Assembly: GCA_008692225.1 (NCBI GenBank)
Contig: VICG01000001.1
Span: forward strand, 4,007,501 to 4,071,500
DNA length: 64,000 bases
Direction: 5' to 3'
DNA from: Monilinia fructicola
Lineage: Eukaryota > Ascomycota > Leotiomycetes > Helotiales > Sclerotiniaceae
Positions 13,591 to 26,500 of this stretch are shown in pieces (position 1 is the stretch's first letter; each line of letters opens with the position of its first letter). A program made the translations under genes and the position numbers. The notes beneath the pieces were generated by a model. It was given only the letters and a program-made list of their open reading frames with translations, was not told the origin of the DNA and made no database searches.

Positions 13591-13777
13591 GTACGGAGTA
13601 CCGAGGAGAGTGCCAGAGTTCAACATGGAGTCACTCCCCTCTCTGCCGTGTGATGCCAGAGTATAAAGATGAAAACATGGAATAACTTTTTTTTCCTCTT
13701 CGGGATCTCTGGAGAAACAAGGCTTCGTTCTTGCGAATTATCCTGGCTGCTATCAATATTTGTCTCATATCGGTGAT

Positions 13778-13867
13778 GCCAAGACCAGTGCCAATATCAG
13801 CGCCAGTGCCAATGCTAGTGCCAATACTCCCGTGCAGTGCCAATGCCAATACCGGTGCCAGTGCCAC
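13778..13867 (+). repeat. Imperfect GCCAGT/GCCAAT hexamer repeat
   Basis: Roughly fifteen degenerate six-base units (GCCAAT, GCCAGT, GCTAGT) run across about 90 bp. On the minus strand they translate to Leu-Ala or Gly-Thr dipeptide runs with no domain, so I treat them as non-coding. Confidence 0.8.
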
Positions 13868-14285
13868 CCATAGACCGACAAAACGATATCCATCCAGAAT
13901 GGGTCAATCAATCGCCACTCGGACAAGCACGGGGAAATTGAGTACAATCGGTAGATTGCAATCAATCAGTCAATAGGCGAACTTTGATGAACAATAATTA
14001 TAAACAATCTTGTTCTGTTCAATACCGCCAGTACTAATCACAGAGTACGTAGTACGTCCAGCTCCAGCTCCAGCTCCAGCCATCTCAAGGAGCATCGAGA
14101 GCATGGATGGGGTGATCAGAAAGTTAATCCATGGATGATGGATGCCATAGATAGATAGTATCCATCGGGAACCAATCAGACCACGAGAATCGAGACCAGG
14201 AGATTTGATATGCAAAAGAACAGCCAGCATTCTAGATTAAGCAGGTACTGACAAGTGCACTGTACTGGACCGTACTGTACTGTTA

Positions 14286-14517
14286 CTCTCCCCCCCCCGG
14301 AATAAATGTTAATTGATGGATCCTCCCCAGTTTGCTTTATCTGATTGGTTATAATCCTTTGCACAAGCCAGATTTTGATCTTTTAGTTGAATCAGGGTGG
14401 AATTTAGCAAATTTTTATCCTTGAGCTGTGGCAAAATCGAGGTCCAATGATAAAAACTATTTGCTAGATTTATATGGGCCGACCCATACTTTAACATTTA
14501 TTCCGGGGGGGGGAGAG
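14286..14517. mobile_element. MITE-like non-autonomous element with 27-bp perfect TIRs and TA target duplication
   Basis: The left end (14286-14312) starts CTCTC, runs through nine C's to GGAATAAATGTTAA. The right end (14491-14517) is its exact inverted complement, TTAACATTTATTCC then nine G's and AGAG. Both ends are flanked directly by TA (14284-14285 and 14518-14519), as expected for a TA target-site duplication of the Tc1/mariner type. The 178-bp interior is AT-rich, has no coding frame of note and no further inverted symmetry that I can see. Size, ends and lack of coding capacity fit a MITE mobilised by a transposase elsewhere. Perfect TIRs suggest a fairly young insertion. No second copy was seen in this window. 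A simple inverted repeat unrelated to transposition is the alternative. Confidence 0.82.
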
Positions 14518-14567
14518 TACTATTGCACTACTGTATATACCTTTCCCCCCATCCATGGATGATAAAA

Positions 14568-14656
14568 CCAATCACGTCGTCAAGATCAAGCATCCCTATG
14601 AAAATCTAGCCAATCACGTCGTCAAAACCAGTCCAGTCATCCCCATGGACATCTAG
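14568..14656 (+). repeat. Imperfect 42/47-bp tandem duplication
   Basis: The 16-mer CCAATCACGTCGTCAA occurs at 14568-14583 and again at 14610-14625. Each copy is followed by a diverging stretch that ends ATCTAG. It lies about 50 bp from the right end of the MITE-like element. Confidence 0.8.
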
Positions 14657-15138
14657 CCCGTCCATTCTTTCATCAAAAAAGTTCATTACGATTCACCGAA
14701 GAAGAAATGAGAGGGCAAAAGCAAGCCAACCGTAGCCGGAGTGCCGTAGGACTATTGTACCACCCATGGGCCTTTCAACCATGCTCCCTCTGTCCACTAC
14801 CATGTCAAATCTCCCGCCAAGTGGGTCGGGGGAGATTCACTCATGGTGGAGCAGCAGGGGAACCGTTATCAAAGGGGAAATAAGCCGGGATATCGATCAT
14901 GATTATCTCTATGCCTGTTGATTAGACGCGTGTATATATGGTCGCTTGCTATTCATCATCAATTTGACTTTTTCTCTTCTTTTTTTTTCTCTATCCATCG
15001 ATCAGTTACACTCTTTAATACCATAGCAATTCCACTGTCTTTTACAAAAGCCAACGCAAAGAACCTCTTCACTTTCTCAACCACCTTCTTCAATCTCTCA
15101 ACCACTTCAATACCCTTCACCTTCAATCTATCATCAAA

Positions 15139-15593
15139 ATGCAGTTCAACATTCTCGCCCTTACTGTTGCCGCCATGGCTTCCGTCGCAGTTGCTACTGA
15201 GTAAGTGCCTTTCCCTCACTTCCCGAAATTTACTTCAAAGGTCAATGTTGATGATTCTCATAGGACCGTCACTGTTTACGCTTGCCCAAGCTCCTCCGCT
15301 CCAGGCTATGCTGCACCCACTGGTTCCTCCGCTGGAGAGTCCTCTGGCATCACTGCATCCAACCCAGGCGGTGTTGCTTCCCCCAGCGGTGTTGCTGCCC
15401 CAACCGCTTCCACTGGAGTCGTTACTTCTCCTACCGGAACCAGCTCCCCAATTGCTTTCGCTGGTGCCGCTGGTCACATTGAAGTTTCCGCCTTCGGAAT
15501 GGTTGTTGCTGGAGCCGTTGCTCTTGTAAGATTTTTCTCACCACAGTATATCCATCTATCCATTCAACTAACACAAACAAACAGTTGATCTAA
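15139..15593 (+). CDS. Small secreted Ser/Thr/Pro-rich, probably GPI-anchored cell-wall protein
   Basis: Exons are 15139-15200, 15264-15525 and 15585-15593, with introns starting GTAAGT and GTAAGA and ending TAG and CAG. The protein has 110 residues. Residues 1-19 form a signal peptide (MQFNILALTVAAMASVAVA). A short TVTVYACP segment follows, then a low-complexity Ser/Thr/Pro/Gly/Ala region with no domain. The C-terminus is hydrophobic (about VSAFGMVVAGAVALLI), as in a GPI-attachment signal, preceded by small residues that could serve as the omega site. This layout is typical of small ascomycete wall or plasma-membrane GPI proteins, but no biochemical role can be assigned. The last exon encodes only Leu-Ile-stop; reading through the intron instead would lengthen the tail and remove the GPI-like end. 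The upstream leader is pyrimidine-rich, as in highly expressed fungal genes. Confidence 0.8.
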
Positions 15594-16793
15594 ATCTCAA
15601 CGAGCTCCGAATGGCGTCCGGATCTTTGATGATGGCGTCAAAACTTTTTCTTTTTCGATCTTTCGGCATAACGACACTTTTTAATTCCTGACCAGCGACG
15701 AGATACCCTAATGTGTGGTCTGTACTTGCCGAGCAAGTTGGATGGCTGATTTGGTTCCATAATGAGCTGCGGGACTTTTGCAGAGAATGTGGATGAGGCT
15801 TTGTCATCGACTTCTCTCTTGTACATATGATACTTCATAACAAGAAAATTAAACCAACAAGACGCTGTCCATTTGAAGTGCCGTGAAATGCTACAAATTA
15901 AAATCGACCAATCCTCTGATTTGTGCATGTGGATTTGAACTCTGTAAACTTTGATTGCGAGAAGACCTGTTGACAACCCCCAGCTGCCAGGAGCTATGAA
16001 TATACTTTTCATCTCCCCATCACCTCATCACCTCCCCATATTACTTCCTCACTGTCATAGTCAGCTTGCTTCATAACCAACCTGTTTGAGTCGCGTCCCT
16101 TTCGGTCCTGCAATCGTCGAAGTTCCGATCATTCTCAACAGTCAAAAATCACAACCAATTTAAGTATATCCAACAACAGTCTCATTGGAGCTTTTTCTTT
16201 TTCTTCTCACAAGACAAACATCACATCCCCCATCCCACCCCCCGCGAATTTCCACCAAACCCTCTATCTACCCCGCGTCACAGGCTCCCCAAATGCACAA
16301 CCCCATCAATCTCGACAAAACGCATACTATACGATCACAACCCCCATATACATGGCAGCCAAGCAACAGCAATCGACACAAAGTGCTCAAGGGATGGGAT
16401 GGGATGGGGTGCATCGCCGTCATATCAAAGAGATGGATACAAGAACGCACGCCCTGCCCTTCCATATACCTACCTACCTAGCTACCTACCTACCTACTTA
16501 CCCAAGTCCGATTTAAACGCATCATCCATACCCAAATCCAAATACACTAAATATCCTCTCCCTGGTGGGTACCTGTACGTATACATACATATATATATAT
16601 ATGTATATTGGTGGAAGCCCTAGGTAGTCTATCATTCCTCACCTTGACCAGCACGCTTCCTCCCTCGCGATTCCCATGCACGATTCATATATCCCATCGT
16701 AAGCTCCTCGCAATGCCATTCTGAGCTTTCGACCACTTGCTAGAGCGGCCGTCGAGTGCAGGTGTGGTGTGGTGTGTGTGCTGTGTGTTATAC

Positions 16794-16822
16794 GCTGTGC
16801 TGTGCTGTGCTGTGCTGTGCTG
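16794..16822 (+). repeat. (GCTGT)n pentanucleotide repeat
   Basis: About six GCTGT copies are present. This is the complement of the ACAGC motif found near 13.57 and 17.4 kb. Confidence 0.88.
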
Positions 16823-17404
16823 CGTACCACTCGTGAAATCAATCTCAATCTCTCATCGCGAAATTATCTGCCCCAGCCCATGGTAGGTACGTATGCAAGC
16901 TGGCCGTTGCGCGTCTGGAATCCAAGGTTTGGGCGTTGTAGGGTAGGGTAGCTGATATGCCATATTGGATTATTTTCGTGACGACCGTTAGATGTATGGT
17001 ATGGTATGGTACGCGTGTGGAATCGTCGATGGGATCACGACGCAATTGATCGAATGAAGATACCCAGTACCTATATATCTCTGGGGAAATGATTAACAAG
17101 GGGGGGAGGGAAAAGGAGTCGTCAAATTTCCCGGCACCGGCACGCACCTACGTCCTGTGCGGTCGTCTGTACTGTACTGTTCTGTACTGTACCTCACCCC
17201 TACGCGAGCTCGCCCAAAAATAATTCCCCATCAATCGTCCATCCATCCATCATCAATCAATCAGCCAATCCACCACAGCTACCCACATACCCACATACCT
17301 ACCTACCTACCGAAGCTAATAAGCAAGCTACCTAAGCTAAGCTAAGCTAAGCTTCCCTCCCTCCCTCCTCTCCTACACACCTGCAAGCCAACAACGCCCT
17401 CACA

Positions 17405-17471
17405 ACACAGCACAGCACAGCACAGCACACCACTGCCACCACACCACAACGCAACACAGCACAGCACAGCA
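17405..17471 (+). repeat. Two (ACAGC)n blocks in the URA6 leader
   Basis: ACAGC repeats occupy 17405-17428 and 17454-17471, separated by CCACCACACC-like sequence. They end about 25 bp before the proposed URA6 start codon, so they would lie in its 5' UTR or core promoter. Confidence 0.85.
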
Positions 17472-17495
17472 CCGCACCGAACCGCACAGCAAAAA

Positions 17496-18669
<1,174 letters not shown>

Positions 18670-19175
18670 GGAGGGCTTGCATGGGGATTTAGGTGCGTGG
18701 ATTTAGATATGGGTAGATTGTATTGAAGGGGGAGGGGAGAAGGGGGTGGTATAGATGTATGGAAGGGAGGGTGCATAATCCGGAATATAGAGCAGGAAAA
18801 CAAAAATATATCATACAGAGTATGAAAAGGGGCGTACAGTAAGTAGTACAGCACATTGTAATATGAACCTGGGGTAGACACCCTTTCATTCTCATTGTAT
18901 ATTCGTAGAAATCATACAGCATCAGGCATGTTCAAATGTACATCTCATTCAATATTCCTCTGTTCGCATCACTTCACTCCTTCTTGCATGGCTTGATTTC
19001 GTGGCTTCATCGTGAACATGAAAATAATGCATGTCCTTTCTACACCATTACCAGATGCTAAAGCAAACCATTTGCCTTGCCACTTGTACAAACATCTAAG
19101 AACGCCGATGAAACGAGGAACCTTTTTTTTTGAGACCAATCCATGAATTAATACCAACTTTCATGAGTTGATTTT
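18670..19175. other. Convergent 3' intergenic region
   Basis: This 506-bp gap lies between the 3' ends of URA6 and the eIF3m gene. No coding frame is supported; it presumably holds both 3' UTRs and polyadenylation sites. Confidence 0.6.
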
Positions 19176-20506
19176 CTAATCAGTGCCCATCTCAACCAAG
19201 TTATCCCTTCTGCGTCCGGCGTTCATCCCCTGCGTACCAGAAACCTTCTTGTCAGCCTCCTGGATTTCTTTCTCCTTCTGAGTCTCGGCAGCTTGTCTCT
19301 CCCTGCTGATGACCTCCTTGACACCTCTCAAGCTCTCCTTCCACTGATCCAACCTCGTGGCCACCTCACGCCATTGCTTCTCGCCGAATACACGGTATGT
19401 GGTTCTGTGAATGAGGAAAACTTGCTTCTGTTGTGATAATTTGCCCTCGACCAAGCCAGCTCGGATAACATCGATAACCCACATCTCGACATCTTCAGGA
19501 GCTACTTGCAAAGCTTTGGAGATGCGCTTGTATTCGAGTTCGCGGGTGTGGGTCGAGGCGGCCAAACTAGCCAAGGTAAGGAGTCGCATCTTGCGGTGCA
19601 ACTTGCTGTTATCCAGGCCCTCCTTCTCGACAAATCCATCATGCTCGTCCTGGAAATCATTGTAGTCCTCGAGCTCCTTCTCGGCGAAAATTTCGAGGAG
19701 TTCCGAGTAGATTGCGTGGGAATCGCTGAGGGCTTGGATGGCGGGAAGGGAGGTAAGATCGTGGAAGTCGAAATGGGTGTTGGAAAGGAGGGCAGTTCTT
19801 AATGCCTTGATTGAGAGTTTTTGGGCCTCTTCGGAGGAAATTGCTTGCTCGTCCTTGCCGTCGAAAGTGCGGAGAGCTTTGAGAATGTATTGATATGATT
19901 GCCTAAACGTAATAAAGTTAGTAAATGATACTCGAATCTCCAGAATCGACCTGAAACGTACTCCTCCTCGCCGGAATCATCTGCAACTTCTGAGATCATT
20001 TCGAAAAGTTTTCTTTGGTCCTCCTCATCGATCTGCCATTCGGTAATCCAGGTGTCCAACTTCTTCAACTGTGGTCGCAACATCTCATAATTTCCGCTGG
20101 TCTTGATGAGCTTAAGAACAGCTTGGAAAACATGGAATCTGGTATCATTATCTGGTTGTAAAAGGTTGAAAATTGTTGTCATAACATTCAGCGCAAGGCC
20201 TGGTCCATTCAAAGGTGATGAGGTGATTGGTCTGGCGAGGTTGTCGCAAATTCTAGGAAGGTACATGTTGACATTTGGGGATTGAACGCAAAGGTAGACC
20301 AATAAATTGTATGCAGCAGTAAATTCTTTCTCTGGGGAAGAGTTCAATGAGGTCGAAGCAGTGACGAGTTTCTTGAGGGCTTCATCCTTTTGGTTTCCTT
20401 CGAGGAGGGGTTGAACTTCTGGGCCGATTTGAAGGTATTCGGCCAACTCTTGTGCCAAGTCGGCGAAACTGCCGTCAATGAAGACTTGCTGCGTCGCTGG
20501 CGCCAT
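19176..20506 (-). CDS. eif3m: Eukaryotic translation initiation factor 3 subunit M (PCI domain)
   Basis: This is a core subunit of the eIF3 complex, which scaffolds 43S pre-initiation complex assembly in the cytosol. There are two exons, 20506-19962 and 19902-19176, with an intron that starts GTACGT, carries ACTAAC and ends TAG, giving 423 residues with no frame problem. The N-terminal half is helical (FIDGSFADLAQELAEYL, QPDNDTRFHVFQAVLKLIK). The PCI/winged-helix region spans about 220-370 (LSNTHFDFHDLTSLPAI, KMRLLTLASLAA, YKRISKALQVAPEDVEMWVIDVIRAGLVEGKLSQ). The C-terminus is charged (RERQAAETQKEKEIQEADKK). The start at MAPATQQVF was chosen because the family begins there; an in-frame ATG at 20599 would add 31 unlike residues. 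The gene converges on URA6. Confidence 0.95.
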
Positions 20507-23500
20507 ATTTGTAGATATATGATCGAAATGTGGTTGAGGCGGGGAGGCTGGGGTCTTCGATGGGGTAAAAAATACGATTCTTGAAGTTGTCGATATCAAA
20601 ATGTTCTCTTGTGGGATGCGCTAACCGAGGGGCTAGTACTGGGTCGATATTTTTTTTACGACACATCTACCAGTACGAGTACAAATCAATACAATCAACA
20701 CAAACAAATATTCTATCACTCGGAATGACAAAGAACGAACATTAATCGAGTCTCACGAGTTCAAGATAGATAAGGCGAGGGATCATCCAATTTTATTTAG
20801 TATGCTTCAAATTTACGATTACAACTCCACTTCGAAAGGCTACCTAGTAGTTTAGATGGCGTGGTGAAAATCTCTCAGTCTTGCCTCGAAATACACCAAA
20901 TTAATCATCGAACGATCGTGTTCGAGAGTATCAAACCCATATATATTTATAAATCTGTGGCTTGTAAGCACGATTGGAGTACTGGAGATGCTTCCCTCAC
21001 TGTTGGGAATGAAGCATTAAAACTTACTGTTTCAAGATAGTCAATTCCCGCTTTACAGAAATTCAAGTGGTTTCGTTGTGGATGAGATCTGTTCTTGGTG
21101 AGCATTGGGAGAACTTCACTTGCATAGATTCCGAACGGCTTCTAGCAGTGAAACTTTCATGCGAAGACGGTATTTTAAAAATCTTTTGTTATTTGGTTTT
21201 GCATTCGGTACCCCATATCAAATTGCTTCTTATTCTCTGTGATTCTGCTTCTTCCTGTAACGAAGATAAAGCGGACCATAATATAGCAGAAATATTAAGA
21301 GTAGCTCATTTTGATTTTTATATGAGTACTGAAATTATTCTTTCTGGTTCCCATTCAATCTTATCATAAATCCCACGATCAAGGGATTGATATTTTTGCC
21401 CAAAACGCCTAATCTTCAGAGTGCTACATTGTTACCACCACCTGTCCATGTTTCATTGCCCAGCCCAATTATCTTCAGAATCGAACATTCAGAGTAAACC
21501 AGGCCCAGTTATTTCGGTCCAATAATCGAATTTGGAATCTCAATACCATATGTAATCCGTATGTATACACGTCTTGGTTCATTCTCTGCAAAGGGCCCGG
21601 CTATCCATCCAAGCCCTAGCAGTGGAGCTACCGTATGTATTTAGTTCCTGCTATATATTGTAAGTTATGAAGCCAGGGGAGCATGATTACCTTCATGAAA
21701 ATATGAGCCAGCTGGTTGGTGGGTGAAAAGAACCAAAATTTCTACTCTTCGGATACGTCTGCCCATCAGCCTCAGAAGCAGTTTTCTCACTTCAATTTTT
21801 TACTAAATCCCATCACTCGTCATTGCATACACTCTTTGTGGAGATACTTTTCTTTCCTCAATACTTCCCATCAATACTTGAAAGGCGATCCAAGCTTTCC
21901 TACATGCTGGTTTTGTGATGCAGTCTTAATATCAACTATGACATTCGCCTTGACTCTCATCCCAACTATCACTGCACCTCATGTCTATCATCCCACAAAC
22001 ACCATCTCATCTCCACAATAAATTCACTTGCCCTCAACTAAGACAAAAAAAAAAGAAACTGTCCAGTAAGTCAAAGTTCAAGACGGTAAAACCTGAGTTA
22101 TTCACGGGAAAACAGTCTGGTATGGGATTAATTACTACCTGCTAACTTTGATGCGCGCTTTGGCTCAGTGATTTTATTCAACTGACCTCTCTTGAATGAG
22201 GCGTTAGTTGATCGACGCATCAAAAACCTCACCCACCTGAAGGTAGTTACAATGCAGTGAGAAACCACTACAACAGAGTGGGATCGATGAGCTGTTTGGT
22301 GGAAGTCTTGTACTTGTTTGATTATATGTATGGCATTTGCTAAGCGAGTTTAACTGTGGCGTTGGGTAGGCGAGGATATTTGTTTTCTGATGCGAAATGA
22401 ATGTATTTTTGAGAAATTTTGTGGATTATCAGTCCTCGTTTCCCAAGAAGGCGGAAACGATGTCTACTTTTTGCTGTCAGGAGCAAGTCTGCAGATGCCA
22501 GAGATTCATGACGTCTTTTTTTCTTCAAATGTGCCAGGAAATCCCGGGGCGAGTAAGCGACATGTGCATCTGTATATCTTTGAATCCGGATTAAGTGGAT
22601 TTGGAGTTGAGGTCGCTCTTACGATATTCGTTATTCATGTTAGTATCAACTGCGTTACTTGTTCCCGTATTGGACCCTCACGGAGCTGGAAGGAGATAAT
22701 ATGAAGGATTCATAGTCACTATGTGTACTAGTAATGCAATGCGGCTGTTGGGTTAAAGAGACTCGAGAGTGCGGGTGTTCTACTTGCATTGTCCCTTTCT
22801 ATCTTCCTTTTCTCCAGAAAGCTACTGCGTCTCGATGACGCTTACATATTTCGCCATGCTGTCTTTCTTGTAGAACATTGGTAAAGTGCTGACCAAATAC
22901 TAGTCAAGGAATGTATTCTACATTATTTAGTATACCGAGTGACTATCCCAGATATGCATGGCGTTCACGTCACCTCCAAGCCGTCTGTGATATAACCAGA
23001 AATGAAGAAGACGATATGTATTGACATATAAATTATTAGCTTGCGTTGTGACATATGTATCCATGGATATGCATTTTGGGTAAACTCAGACGAAAACTCG
23101 AAATGGTTTGCAAATCATATTCTCCACGAAATTAGTACAATAAGGTGATATTGCGAAAGGTATCCTAATAACTTATTTCAGAACAAAGGTGGATATTTCT
23201 GACACGTAGATAATCATAGGTAGGCGGAGGTTTTCATCTCTTGTGGCTCGTCAAGGATGCAATCATTCATGTCAAAAACAGATCTGACACTGAGTAAATG
23301 AGGAGGGAATTCAAAAATTAAAGATGGAGAGCGACTGAGAATATTGGGGGTAGGCAGATATCTTGGATTGCTTTCTTTTTCTTACAGGCCAGTATTGCAC
23401 CTACATCGCAATTCGACGGGATTGTGGATGTTGTGAAAGAATGATTGGTTATAATGCAACTCAGAAGGTTTTAGGTTTCTTTCGTGTTCCACCGAAAGAA

Positions 23501-26500
23501 CCCAGCATCTCTCCTCGTGGTGTTCGTGTATGGAGGCAACGAAAACAGAATTCCATTGTTCCTGCCCTCAGTTTCCATGACTTTCAGCGTGACTTCAAAC
23601 ACGACTCAGCATTCCTGGTACGAGGCAGACGATGAGACACGCTTTAATCCCTCAATTGCAACTTGCGAAGTTGGGATGCGGCAAAGGTTGCCCTGGTACT
23701 ACTTGTACTGGTGAGGAAATCTGAAACGGCTTGAAGACTTAGGGTTTGGAGTTGATCTCAATTCGAAGAACTTGTTCTCAGAACCATGGCAGAGGATGCA
23801 GCTAACTACCAATGATTGTGTATTCCCCGAGTGCCTCTTCCTTTGCAAGTAAAATCGCAAGGGAGAAATGTAATGCAAATTATCCATAAAAGTAGCTATC
23901 ATCAAAGCTTCCATCTCCTCTCTTGGCACCATATATGAGAGATAACGATGTTCACGATCGAGCCCTGACTAAGAGCCACATCCAGCCTTGGATTGAAGAA
24001 CCTCGGGTTTAGTAAATTTGATTAGTGATTGAATCGAATTGTTGATCTTTGAGTTAATTTTAACTAGAAGGCTAATAATTCTTCAACCCATTCCATTTTA
24101 TATTCATATTCACTCATATTATTTTGTGACCCTAATAAACCCAAGATTTGTATTGCACAGCTCGGCTGGGCTCAGATTTTCCAAATCCAGTTGAAGTCAA
24201 AGGAGGTGACTCCGTGGCCGCAAATCTAGCGAAGTCTACCCCCCCTCTCGCGAGCCACTGAAAGGCGATCGGTATATGAACTGGCAACGTAGGACTTATG
24301 TTGAGCTCTGTAACTTGTTTGTTAAACAAAGTGTTCGGATGGGAAGCTAATGATACCGATGATTATCTTCTTATAGATGTCGATTAAGCACACTTGTCAT
24401 TATTGGGAGTCTGCGGGTAGTTGAAGCGGTAGTTCGAATGGTGAGATATTCCGAGGAAGTAGATAGGTCTGCGGGCATAGTCTCAATGATGATGCCTTTA
24501 GATTTTGATTTGAGCTAGAGACTGGGGATTCGAAGGCCGTGGTGGGAGGGGAATGGTCGTGAGGCAAATTGGCGCACGAATCGAATATAATCGAACTCAA
24601 AGGCCACAAAGAAGCCGCCTTTGTAGTAGAAACGGTGAGAGCACCAAATGGGCATCTTAGCTGTCACAAGACGTCCTTGTGGGGCAAACGTTATCCCGGC
24701 ATGCGTATGGAACTGCCAAATTCTCTAATACTGGGGCTTTACCGAGACTAACGGCATTGAATTCGTTGATCTTAATGCTCAACATCTTGCTGAAAGCATC
24801 AAATCTGACTGGACTGGTGCTGGATTGATAGGAGGTTTTGTGGCTTTAATACATACATACAAATCAATCCCTTACCCTTGTGAAGCAAAGCAGATTGCGA
24901 TCTCTTTTGCAGTATACGAAGCATGTTTTTAAATCAAATAGAAAGCCATGCCCTAAAAGGTCGTTTATCCACTTTGAAAAAGAAACTGCCTGGAGCAGAT
25001 GACAGTTTCGTAATTTAAGCTGCCAGCGTATGTGGGTCTCTTCCATATGAGAACGATCATGAGGAATCCAGACCGACCAACAGAACCATAATAGGCGGAG
25101 GAAAGCTCCGTACGTCCAATGATACCATGATAAATAAGCCATGCGCTTGATAGCAAGAAATGTAAAATGGTCTAATTTGTTTTTGAAATCACAAGTGGTC
25201 TGGGGAGTGGGGAGCGGGAGGGGTAGTGGCGATGCAACGTTTTCCATCATTGAATCCCATATTAGATTCATCGAAATATTTCAAACTCGTTGCGTCTTGT
25301 TCCACAGACCTGGTGCTTGAAGCTGGACCATGCATATGTTGTTGTATAACAACGGTGTAGCCTGAGAGACGTCCAGTCGGGTGCCAGGGAGAGGACCAAT
25401 GATATGTGCAAATAGAAGCTTTCACCTTCCTAGTATCATGCAGTCAGCCGTACTAGGGAAGGGTTTAGACTTTTGCTAACAGGCCATAGGTGGCCATAGG
25501 CCATCAAAGATCAAGACGAGTTGAAGTGTGATAGGCGGTAAACAACAAGTTATCTGGGAAACGTGAATGTGCGATGCAAAAACTGCTCTCTATGAGTGCG
25601 TGGCGTGATGGAGCTGAGTGATATAAATGCGTGGCGTGATGGGAGCTGAGTGATATACCCTCTGTTCATTGCCCAATCACTCAAACCAAAATTCTATAAC
25701 CCTAACACTGAAGAAGAATACTAGGATTCAGGGAAGCTTGATCTGAAGGGCATCCTTTTGCTGCATCTGATCTTGAATCCCACAATGCCTGGACAAATGC
25801 GGATATTTGACGGGTTAGCACATTGCATATATACACTTCCGATGCATGATTGGAAGACGCGCAGGCACGAATTGCTTTCAGTACACTCTGACTGGGCAGT
25901 TGAATAGAACCATGAATGCAGTACTTAGTTGCTCCACCGGTGTGAACAGCCCTAGTACTTAACATCTGGCCCCTCACGATGCACAAACCCAACGGCATGT
26001 CAAACTCAGAATACAGTATACAACATCCTCCAATGTTTTAATTGGAATGTGACAATCAAATGATATTTAGACCTAAATGCTTCTTAACACTTTTCAAAAC
26101 TCCAACTCAAATTTGACAATTAGATGATCTCCCAAGCTTGGATACCTCAATTTCAGAAGGAAGCATTCTTTTTAGATGATATTTGTTTTCCTATATGAGT
26201 GCCCTGACCCTCTACCGTCACTAAACGATGAAATGTCTTTAAAACAAACTTGAATTTGACATCAATATTCAACACAGCATTGATCATTGGTGTGACCGAA
26301 AGCCCTTTATCCCAGCCTAAGTGACAAGCCATTTTGACCTGACCGGAGTCTAGCCAGTCATTCGTGTTGAGGCCCACGATGAGGAGCACAGCACTTATAG
26401 TTGATGCTCACTACGATGATTTCCCTCATACTAAAGCAGCATTGGGTGGCAAGTACTATTTGGTCGGTAATATTTTCCTTTTTCTTTTGGCTCAAGCGAC

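Larger units (their letters stand above)
15594..17495. other. Intergenic, no supported gene
   Basis: This 1.9-kb stretch between the GPI-type protein and URA6 contains many short tandem motifs (CTAC near 16470-16500, TATATA near 16590, GGTAT near 17000, CTGTA near 17170, AAGCT near 17325-17350). A 124-codon minus-strand frame at 15638-16012 has no domain and lies in the likely 3' UTR, so it was not called. Confidence 0.5.

Noticed and set aside
13631..13976. Frames rich in Leu-Ala or Gly-Thr dipeptides on both strands
   Set aside because: They arise from the imperfect GCCAGT hexamer repeat.
15638..16012. 124-codon minus frame downstream of the GPI-type protein
   Set aside because: It has no domain and lies where the 3' UTR of the plus-strand gene is expected.
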